From NCBI GenBank assembly GCA_964554125.1, contig CAZKNG010000022.1, forward strand, positions 1 through 30,242: a DNA stretch of 30,242 nt, in the 5' to 3' direction. The notes beneath the pieces are model-generated. The model was not told the DNA's origin. It saw only the letters and a list, made by a program, of their open reading frames with translations, and made no database searches. Made by a program: the position numbers and the translations under genes. Below, in pieces: positions 24,755 to 30,242 of the stretch. The first letter of the stretch is position 1, and each line of letters starts with the position of its first letter. The DNA is from JAGHBT01 sp035311885. GTDB taxonomy: Bacteria > Krumholzibacteriota > Krumholzibacteriia > Krumholzibacteriales > WJIX01.

Positions 24755-26017
24755 ATGAAGATAAAAATCAGCAAAAACATTAATGACGACAGAGGTTATA
24801 TTCTGGTAGTAACCCTTCTGGTTCTGTTCGCCGTATCTGTAATAGGGGCTACACTGGCGGGTGTTTCATCCATGGATACTAAAATATCCGGAAACCAGAG
24901 AGTTAACACACAATCATTGTTTGTGGCTGAGGCGGGTCTTAGTGAAGCGATTCACAGGCTTTCTTTTCCGGACCCCACCAATGTTACGGTTGGAGCATGG
25001 TCCGGTAACGCGGCTATTGGTGATTCACATCCTTATGATCCAAACTGGGAGACCCGTTTATACCTTACTACGCCGGCTTCAGCTCCGATTGGGGGCGGAA
25101 GTGTGGTAACTACGGGAACTATTCAGGATCCCGGCAACCCCTATCTGAATTACAGCGAGGCAAGCGGCACTGACGGAGTACTCACAATCGAGCACAAATG
25201 GGAGGACAGAAACGGTGACGGAGCAAGAGACGCGAACGAGATTGTAAGGTATGACCCGCTCAAGGTCCCCCCGGAGAATTTTGATTCAGGTTTTCCGGTG
25301 GAAGTAATTACCGTAACCGGGAAAAAAGACGGCGCGGAGAGAGAGATACAGGCTGAAGTTACCAAGAGAACCATTATGGTACGTACTCTTGGGTCTCTCT
25401 ACTGTGATAAGGCTGTAAGACTGACCGGAAACTGCGCCTTCTGCGGATACAATCACGATTTGAATACACCGGTGGGAACTCAACCCAATGCCTGCCACTC
25501 CTGGCATCTGAGCAGCGGCAATCTTCCCGGTGTTACAACTTCGGGTGACAATGTCAAGGTCAAGGGATCCGCGGATGTTGGAGGTGATCCCTCCCCGATA
25601 GACGATTCCCCGGGCAATCCTTTCTATTCTCTTGCGGAGGTTCTTGGAATGAGCAACGGTGAAGTCAGTGAACTTCTTTCAAAAGCCGACAACACATCTA
25701 TTACTGATCCCCTCACAGGGATAACTTATATAGACGGCGACGCGAACATGGCCAGCAATCTTACCGGAGAAGGGCTTCTCTATGTAAATGGCGACCTGAA
25801 GGGCGCGGGGTCCTTTACCTACAGAGGGCTCATCTATGTTGAAGGTGATCTCAAGCTGTCGGGTACTCCCTGGATACTGGGAAGTGTTGTAGTCAGGGGT
25901 ACCTCGGATTGGAACTTCAGCGCCGGTAACGCGGCTGTTCTATACAGCAAAGACGCGATAACAAACGCCTTAAGCGGCGCGATGCCCTGTATGATGCTTT
26001 CCTGGCGTGAGCTCTAG
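24755..26017 (+). CDS. PilX-like pilus assembly protein
   Basis: The 420-residue protein starts with RGYILVVTLLVLFAVSVIGAT, the PilX N-terminal type of helix without the glutamate of ordinary pilins. SGNQRVNTQSLFVAEAGLSEA follows (residues 46-65), typical of PilX. Residues 151-162 form an EF-hand-like loop (D151, N153, D155, G156, E162). A four-cysteine cluster lies at C217, C227, C230 and C247. The C-terminal part (about 325-390) is beta-rich with GLLYVNGDLKG and GLIYVEGDLKL repeats, suggesting a short beta-solenoid. It is the last gene of the operon, 33 bases after the giant pilin. Confidence 0.8.
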   Translation: MKIKISKNINDDRGYILVVTLLVLFAVSVIGATLAGVSSMDTKISGNQRVNTQSLFVAEAGLSEAIHRLSFPDPTNVTVGAWSGNAAIGDSHPYDPNWETRLYLTTPASAPIGGGSVVTTGTIQDPGNPYLNYSEASGTDGVLTIEHKWEDRNGDGARDANEIVRYDPLKVPPENFDSGFPVEVITVTGKKDGAEREIQAEVTKRTIMVRTLGSLYCDKAVRLTGNCAFCGYNHDLNTPVGTQPNACHSWHLSSGNLPGVTTSGDNVKVKGSADVGGDPSPIDDSPGNPFYSLAEVLGMSNGEVSELLSKADNTSITDPLTGITYIDGDANMASNLTGEGLLYVNGDLKGAGSFTYRGLIYVEGDLKLSGTPWILGSVVVRGTSDWNFSAGNAAVLYSKDAITNALSGAMPCMMLSWREL

Positions 26018-26095
26018 AACGACAGATACTTTTCTTTCAGGAAGATAGATGCGATATTACCTGAAGGATGATCTAAAGGGGTAATAACGAATATA

Positions 26096-26122
26096 GAGGG
26101 TTAATCCTTCCCCTCGTTTTTA
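26096..26122 (+). terminator. Weak possible terminator after the pilin operon
   Basis: GAGGG (26096-26100) and CCCTC (26111-26115) flank a ten-base loop, followed by G and a short T run. The stem has only five pairs, so the call is tentative. Confidence 0.35.
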
Positions 26123-26136
26123 TTCCGAATAATCTT

Positions 26137-26165
26137 TTGATAAATTCCCCTTAATACCATATTAT
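26137..26165 (+). promoter_or_regulatory. sigma70-type promoter for the MBL-sigma factor operon
   Basis: TTGATA (26137-26142) and TATTAT (26160-26165) are spaced by 17 bases. Transcription would start near 26172, about 40 bases before the ATG at 26213. Confidence 0.6.
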
Positions 26166-26212
26166 CATTCGACAGCCTTGATAAATTTAAAGAGATCAAT
26201 GGAGGATTAATA

Positions 26213-27058
26213 ATGAAACTTGGTGATTTTTTTCTCAAGCCCGTAACCGCCGGGACACTGCTTCTTGACGGAGGCGCCATGTTTGGAGTTGTTCCCAGGG
26301 CTCTCTGGAGCAGGACCAATCCGGCGGATGACAATAACAGAATAGATATGAATATGAGGATACTCTACATTGAGGGAAAGGGCAGAAAGATAGTAATCGA
26401 TAGCGGCGCGGGGACAAAACTGGGTGAGAAGATGGTTAGAAACTACGGTGTCAGGTGTAAGGATTTAAAGGATCTTTTTAAATCTGAGGGGTTGGATCCC
26501 GGGTCTGTCACCGATGTTATATCCACTCATCTCCACTTTGATCACGCCGGGGGGTTAACCAGATATAACGAAGATGGAGAGCTTGTGCTGACATTTCCCA
26601 ACGCTCGTCACTATATTCAGAAGAAGCAGTGGGAAGCGGCATTTCACCCGAATGAAAAGGACAGGGCGAGTTTTTTTGAGGAAAACTATCTGCCCGTCGA
26701 GAAAGAGGGTAAACTTTCTCTGGTTGAAGGAGAAAAGGAGATAATCCCCGGCGTCAAGCTAATACCGACAGAGGGACATACACCCGGACATCAGATAATA
26801 CTCGTCAAGAGTCCGGAAGGGAATCTGCTGTACTGCGGCGATCTTATTCCCCTCGCCTCTCACATCAATCTTCCCTATATTATGGCTTATGATCATTTTC
26901 CGCTTACTACTTTAAGGGAGAAGAAGGAAATCCTCGCCAGAGCGGCGGACGAGGGGTGGATCCTTTTCTTCGAGCATGACCCCGTTATAGCGGCATGCAA
27001 GGTAAAAAGAAATGAAAGAGGAAGGTTTGAAATCTCACGGCAGGTTGATATGGAGTAA
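26213..27058 (+). CDS. AHL-lactonase-like MBL-fold hydrolase
   Basis: The 281-residue MBL-fold protein shows STHLHFDHAGG (H106, H108, D110, H111), EGHTPGHQ (H189), YCGDLIP (D210) and FFEHDP (H255). These make a complete dinuclear metal site. The layout, with a bulky segment between HLHFDH and the EGH motif, resembles the AiiA-like/lactonase branch of the superfamily, but many members have other substrates. GGAGG sits about ten bases before the ATG. The sigma factor gene follows after six bases, and its ribosome-binding site overlaps the stop of this gene, so the two are cotranscribed. Why a hydrolase leads this operon is not clear. Confidence 0.85.
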   Translation: MKLGDFFLKPVTAGTLLLDGGAMFGVVPRALWSRTNPADDNNRIDMNMRILYIEGKGRKIVIDSGAGTKLGEKMVRNYGVRCKDLKDLFKSEGLDPGSVTDVISTHLHFDHAGGLTRYNEDGELVLTFPNARHYIQKKQWEAAFHPNEKDRASFFEENYLPVEKEGKLSLVEGEKEIIPGVKLIPTEGHTPGHQIILVKSPEGNLLYCGDLIPLASHINLPYIMAYDHFPLTTLREKKEILARAADEGWILFFEHDPVIAACKVKRNERGRFEISRQVDME

Positions 27059-27064
27059 AAATCA

Positions 27065-27634
27065 TTGGATGACTCTGAACTGATGTATAGAACAGCCGCG
27101 GGCGACCAGCGGGCTTTCCGCGAGCTTGTAGAGCGTTATCAAAGACCGATCTATAATTTCTTTTTCCGCTCTACAGCCAGCCGGGAAGACGCTGAGGACT
27201 TGACTCAGAAACTTTTTCTAAACCTGTATAAGAGTTCGGGAAGATACAGAAAAAGGTCTTCTTTTAAAACGTATATCTATAAAATTGCCTCAAATCTTGC
27301 AATAAGTTTCGCCAGGAAAAATAAGAATAGAACCGTAATACCCTTCGATCAGGAGGAGGAGTCCGGAAATATTTCCGAAGAACTGCCGTATGGGAGAGAC
27401 CCGGTTCTGGATATTCAGGCCTCCGAGCTCGAAGGCAGCCTGAAGGCAGCCCTTGTTAAATTACCTCCCGACCTTTCATCGGCTATTGATCTAAGAGTCA
27501 GAAAAGGTTTTGCATACAGAGAGATAGCGGAAATAATGGGAAAAAGTATTTCAGCGGTTGAATCGATGATATTTCGCGCCAGAAAGATTCTCCTGGTTGA
27601 ACTCAAGGAGGTTCTTGATCAGAGAGACAGTTAA
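27065..27634 (+). CDS. ECF-type RNA polymerase sigma factor
   Basis: The 189-residue protein has a sigma-2 region (about 8-85) with FRELVERYQRPIYNFFFR, EDAEDLTQKLFLNLY and the FKTYIYKIASNLAISFAR segment that opens DNA. A linker follows, then a sigma-4 region (about 125-180) with LVKLPPDLSSAIDLR and the helix-turn-helix YREIAEIMGKSISAVESMIFRARK. There is no sigma-3 domain, which defines ECF factors. The start is a TTG at 27065, nine bases after GGAG. The gene following it encodes a matching zinc-finger anti-sigma factor. Confidence 0.92.
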   Translation: MDDSELMYRTAAGDQRAFRELVERYQRPIYNFFFRSTASREDAEDLTQKLFLNLYKSSGRYRKRSSFKTYIYKIASNLAISFARKNKNRTVIPFDQEEESGNISEELPYGRDPVLDIQASELEGSLKAALVKLPPDLSSAIDLRVRKGFAYREIAEIMGKSISAVESMIFRARKILLVELKEVLDQRDS

Positions 27635-27691
27635 TTTTTTTTGCAAGTTTTTTGCTGGTTCTGCGTTTGTACTATATAGAAGGAGTAAATT

Positions 27692-28144
27692 GTGGAATGT
27701 AAAGAGTGTCATAAGCTGATTTCAAGAGAGATAGACGGTGAGATCTCTGAAGATGACAGTAAGAAACTGGAAACGCATCTTAATCAATGTAAGGAATGCG
27801 GCCGTTTGAGGGCCTCTCTTGCTGTTATTTCAGAGGTTCATAAAGGTCTCGGAAAGGTTGAGCCTCCCCCTACTCTTCTTGAAGGTATAATGTCCCGGAT
27901 ACGGGAAGAAGATGATCTGAGTAAACTCGGGCTCCGGGCAAAACTGGCGGTGTCGGCGGCGGCTGTCTTTGTTATGCTCGCCGGAGCGGGGGTCGGCAAT
28001 TTCCTGGCAGACAGATCGGGCTCAGGAGTAAATCCTGCCGCGGATGATATTTTCCAGGTTGAACATTTTGCCAACTATCCGCCCGGTTCAACGGGACAGC
28101 TTATCGCGGCCTTAACAGAGGGAGGCGAATATGAACAGGAATAA
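27692..28144 (+). CDS. Zinc-finger (zf-HC2/ZAS) transmembrane anti-sigma factor
   Basis: The 150-residue protein contains the ZAS signature HxxxCxxC (H29, C33, C36), preceded by C3 and C6. These proteins sequester an ECF sigma factor at the membrane until a signal releases it. One membrane segment lies near residues 86-108, and the C-terminal part is extracytoplasmic. The start is a GTG at 27692 with AAGGAG (27680-27685) in front. The end overlaps the next gene by 14 bases. Its partner is presumably the sigma factor encoded just upstream. Confidence 0.88.
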   Translation: MECKECHKLISREIDGEISEDDSKKLETHLNQCKECGRLRASLAVISEVHKGLGKVEPPPTLLEGIMSRIREEDDLSKLGLRAKLAVSAAAVFVMLAGAGVGNFLADRSGSGVNPAADDIFQVEHFANYPPGSTGQLIAALTEGGEYEQE

Positions 28145-28649
28145 ACTCACTGTTCTTGTTATTATTTCACTCGCTTTCAATGTTGCTGTACTTGCCGTTT
28201 TCGGCTATTTTATTCTGCGTCCGGACAACGGAGGTGGAGTAAGCGTTCTAAACAGGCCTCCCGCGTGTCCTGGTCCGCGGCGATGCAGACACTTCGCGAG
28301 AAAATTCGGTCTTCATCCTGAAAAAACGGACAGCTTTGTTGTTGAAATGAGTAAATACACAGGCGAAGAAAGGAAGATCGAGGATAGGATTGCAAAGGCG
28401 AGAATTGAGCTTATAGAACTCTTACAGCAGTCACAGCCGGATGAGGAAGAACTTATGTTGAAGGTTGACGAAATATCCTCTCTTCAGAATGAGCTCGAAA
28501 AGATTCTGGTAAGAAGACTTCTTCAGGTAAATTCACTTCTCAGTAAATCTGAGAAGGAGAGATTCAATAAATTGTTATTTCACAGGATGGGATTGAAAAG
28601 AACCGGAAAGCATTTTCCGCGCGTCCGGAATATCCCGGAAAAGGAGTAA
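28131..28649 (+). CDS. Membrane-anchored Spy/CpxP/CnrX-like periplasmic sensor
   Basis: The 172-residue protein has an N-terminal membrane anchor (about 7-28). A Pro/Cys/His stretch PACPGPRRCRHF follows (C46, C52, H54). The rest is a long helical domain (about 60-150) with charged heptad-like segments such as IEDRIAKARIELIELLQQ. That is the layout of the Spy/CpxP and CnrX periplasmic metal-sensor group. Placement after an ECF sigma/anti-sigma pair recalls the CnrYXH system, in which a membrane-bound periplasmic sensor acts on the anti-sigma factor. The specific signal is unknown. The ATG overlaps the anti-sigma gene. Confidence 0.72.
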   Translation: MNRNKLTVLVIISLAFNVAVLAVFGYFILRPDNGGGVSVLNRPPACPGPRRCRHFARKFGLHPEKTDSFVVEMSKYTGEERKIEDRIAKARIELIELLQQSQPDEEELMLKVDEISSLQNELEKILVRRLLQVNSLLSKSEKERFNKLLFHRMGLKRTGKHFPRVRNIPEKE

Positions 28650-28653
28650 GAAA

Positions 28654-29208
28654 ATGAAGGTTTTTAAATTGTTTCTGATCGTTTTTGTATTAACCGCGTT
28701 TGTTATTTCACCAGTTATGGCTGGTGAATCTAAAAGCGGCTGTAAGAGAGCGAGTCGGAGTAAATCATGTATGATTCCCGGGCTGGACAGCGAGCATGCC
28801 ACCGCGCTTCATAAATTAAAATTGGAGAATGAACGCGAATTGGTTGACCTCAGGGCTAAAATTAAGAAAATCGAGATCGATATGAAAGCTGAGATTATGG
28901 GTGAAAACCCCGACGCGGAGGATCTGGAAAAACTTGCGGGTAAGATGGCGTCGGCCAAGGGTGAACTTCATAAGAGGAAGATAAGGTTCCTGTTCGAAGC
29001 CAAGAAGGTTCTGCCGGAAAAAGAGTGGAAACTCTTTCTCAGAAAGCATATAAAACACGGAATGGGTTATCATAAAATGTGTGGCAAAAGAGGCAAAGCG
29101 GCTGGAAAAGGCTGCTGCGGATATTCTATGGATAAAAAAAGAGGTAAATGCCCTCAAGCGGGCGGGAAGATGCACAGGTCCGAGGCAGCCGGGAAATGCC
29201 TGAGATGA
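28654..29208 (+). CDS. Secreted Spy-like helical protein with Cys/His/Lys-rich tail
   Basis: The 184-residue protein has a cleavable signal peptide (hydrophobic 4-20, cleavage likely after VMA, 21-23). A helical domain follows (about 45-130) with ATALHKLKLENERELVDLRAK, like Spy/CpxP proteins. The C-terminal 50 residues are basic and rich in Cys, His, Gly and Lys (C143, C154, C155, C166, C182; H132, H135, H140, H174). C30 and C39 flank the start of the mature protein. The tail suggests metal binding or disulfide formation in the periplasm. It is the last gene of the sigma-factor operon, four bases after the previous stop, with AAGGAG just ahead. Confidence 0.65.
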   Translation: MKVFKLFLIVFVLTAFVISPVMAGESKSGCKRASRSKSCMIPGLDSEHATALHKLKLENERELVDLRAKIKKIEIDMKAEIMGENPDAEDLEKLAGKMASAKGELHKRKIRFLFEAKKVLPEKEWKLFLRKHIKHGMGYHKMCGKRGKAAGKGCCGYSMDKKRGKCPQAGGKMHRSEAAGKCLR

Positions 29209-29292
29209 ATTAATACAAGATCAGGCCGCGTTTTTTAAATGCGTAAACGGATACAGGCCTGAGGACGTAAGAGACAAATATTAATATCGAAG

Positions 29293-29330
29293 AAAGTGTC
29301 TGGGGGTTAAACCTCAGACACTTTACTTTT
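29293..29330. terminator. Strong hairpin terminator between convergent operons
   Basis: AAAGTGTCTG (29293-29302) pairs perfectly with CAGACACTTT (29315-29324). Three more inner pairs give about 13 in all around a GTTAAA loop. ACTTTT follows on the plus strand, and the minus-strand side is also T-rich, so it may serve both directions. Confidence 0.75.
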
Positions 29331-29352
29331 ACCTTGACTCCAAAGAAAGTTA

Positions 29353-30242
29353 TTAAAACATAAGATATCTGATAAGTATATAGGCGGTGGCAATGGTAAT
29401 TGACACGAGCATAATGGGGAATCCGTATCTGAAATAATTTCTGAAATTAAGGGGTGTCTTTGTCTTCTCGCTGAAGCCGGAAATAACTACATTGGCAGAC
29501 GCTCCGATTATCGTTCCGTTACCTCCCAGGCAGGAACCGAGGGCGAGACTCCACCAAAGCGGCAGGGAATTCTGTATGTAGTATATATGATAAGCGGCTT
29601 CGTCAAGTCCCTGAGTGTTCGGAAAGAGCGTTGTTGTGATCCTTGTAAGCAGGGGGATAGTAGCCGCTACAAACGGAATATTATCCAGGAATGAGGACGC
29701 GAGGGCAGATATCCAGAGTATACTGACGCAGAGGACTACCATGTTGTCACTCAATTGGATTATTGATTCAGCCAGGTATCTCAGAACACCTGTTTTTTCA
29801 AGTCCGCCGACGAGTATAAAAAGTCCCATAAAAAAGAATAACGTGGTCCATTCTATTTCTTTCAAGTGTTTCTCTATGTCTGTGCCGCTCCAGACTAGAA
29901 GTGTTCCCCCTCCGGCAAGGGCGATAGTTGCCGGTTTAAGCTCAATGAAGCTGTGAACTAGAAATCCGGCTAATGTAAATCCGAGCACGATCAAGCTGCG
30001 TCTCAGCAGCACGTGATCTTTTATGACTTTTTCCTCGTCCATTTCAGATATGATTTTTTCGTTGTTATTCTGATCTGATTTCAGGTCTTTTCGGAAGATT
30101 ATTTTGAATATAAAGAGGGTAACAACGAGTATTATAACTGATACGGGACCAAGGTGTATTAGAAAATCCACAAATGAAAGATCTGTCGCGCTTCCTATTA
30201 ATATGTTTGGAGGGTCCCCGATGAGTGTGGCGGTCCCTCCGA
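29353..30242 (-). CDS. ArsB/NhaD-family (SLC13-like) ion permease, N-terminal part outside the window
   Basis: This leftward reading frame enters at the right edge without its start; about 296 residues are visible. They begin with GGTATLIGDPPNILIG, the hallmark of the ArsB/NhaD/CitMHS ion transporter superfamily. The second half shows the internal repeat pattern: IEWTTLFFFMGLFILVGGLEKTG, then SSFLDNIPFVAATIPL, and GSCLGGNGTIIGASANVV as the second copy of the substrate-site motif. About seven to eight membrane helices are visible. A GTG at 30169-30171 begins an apparent open frame, but it lies inside the gene. Substrate could be arsenite, sodium/proton or a dicarboxylate. Confidence 0.88.
   Translation of the reverse strand, partial: GGTATLIGDPPNILIGSATDLSFVDFLIHLGPVSVIILVVTLFIFKIIFRKDLKSDQNNNEKIISEMDEEKVIKDHVLLRRSLIVLGFTLAGFLVHSFIELKPATIALAGGGTLLVWSGTDIEKHLKEIEWTTLFFFMGLFILVGGLEKTGVLRYLAESIIQLSDNMVVLCVSILWISALASSFLDNIPFVAATIPLLTRITTTLFPNTQGLDEAAYHIYYIQNSLPLWWSLALGSCLGGNGTIIGASANVVISGFSEKTKTPLNFRNYFRYGFPIMLVSITIATAYILIRYLMF

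Noticed and set aside
1..30242. CRISPR array, prophage or transposase genes
   Set aside because: No regularly spaced direct repeats, and no integrase, capsid or transposase motifs were found on either strand.

Overview
The window reads as one chromosomal stretch from a diderm (Gram-negative type) bacterium. The evidence is a ResB/CcsA cytochrome c maturation pair, lipoprotein signals on two exported proteins, two Spy/CpxP-like periplasmic proteins and a type IV pilus minor-pilin cluster. Base composition looks moderate (mid-40s %GC by eye, not computed) and AGA/AGG, ATA and CTT codons are common. I cannot name the species. The gene families would suit an uncultured lineage of the FCB/Gemmatimonadota-Fibrobacterota kind, but that is a guess. 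I see no phage, integrase, transposase or CRISPR array. One compact inverted-repeat element is present.

Left part (1-8.2 kb): secG with a sigma70-type promoter, followed by a type II tRNA-Leu and a terminator; this secG-tRNA-Leu order is also found in E. coli. Next come a DUF4446 protein, a leftward rhomboid protease, a rightward amidohydrolase, a leftward lipoprotein that resembles DUF885 but lacks its metal motif, and the resB-ccsA pair.

Middle (8.4-20.5 kb): a peptide-type ABC transporter operon (lipoprotein binding protein, two permeases, no ATPases) has a beta-CASP metallo-beta-lactamase protein with an N-terminal hydrophobic segment between the binding protein and the permeases. After it come a MnmA-like thiouridylase-type protein, a Nudix hydrolase, a PfkB-family sugar kinase, a YfcE-type phosphodiesterase, a roughly 147-bp structured inverted-repeat element, a SAM hydroxide adenosyltransferase overlapping an RNase Z-like hydrolase, a DUF4097-type exported protein and a small DUF4870-like membrane protein.

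Right part (20.8-30.2 kb): a minor-pilin operon preceded by a near-consensus sigma54 (-24/-12) promoter. It encodes FimT/GspH-, PilV-, PilW- and PilX-like proteins. The PilW-like protein is 993 residues long: a prepilin fused to three SdrD-type B domains and seven FG-GAP/VCBS-like repeats, apparently a pilus-borne adhesin with a beta-propeller. Three of the four pilins also carry EF-hand-like DxDxDG loops. A second operon follows (AHL-lactonase-like MBL protein, ECF sigma factor, zinc-finger anti-sigma factor, two Spy-like periplasmic proteins), resembling an envelope or metal stress module. It ends at a strong hairpin terminator, opposite the 3' part of an ArsB/NhaD-family permease that runs off the window.

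The points most worth a second look are the giant pilin-adhesin fusion with its sigma54 promoter and calcium-type loops, the tRNA-Leu whose anticodon reads AAG, the inverted-repeat element at 17047-17193, and the anchored beta-CASP protein inside the ABC operon.
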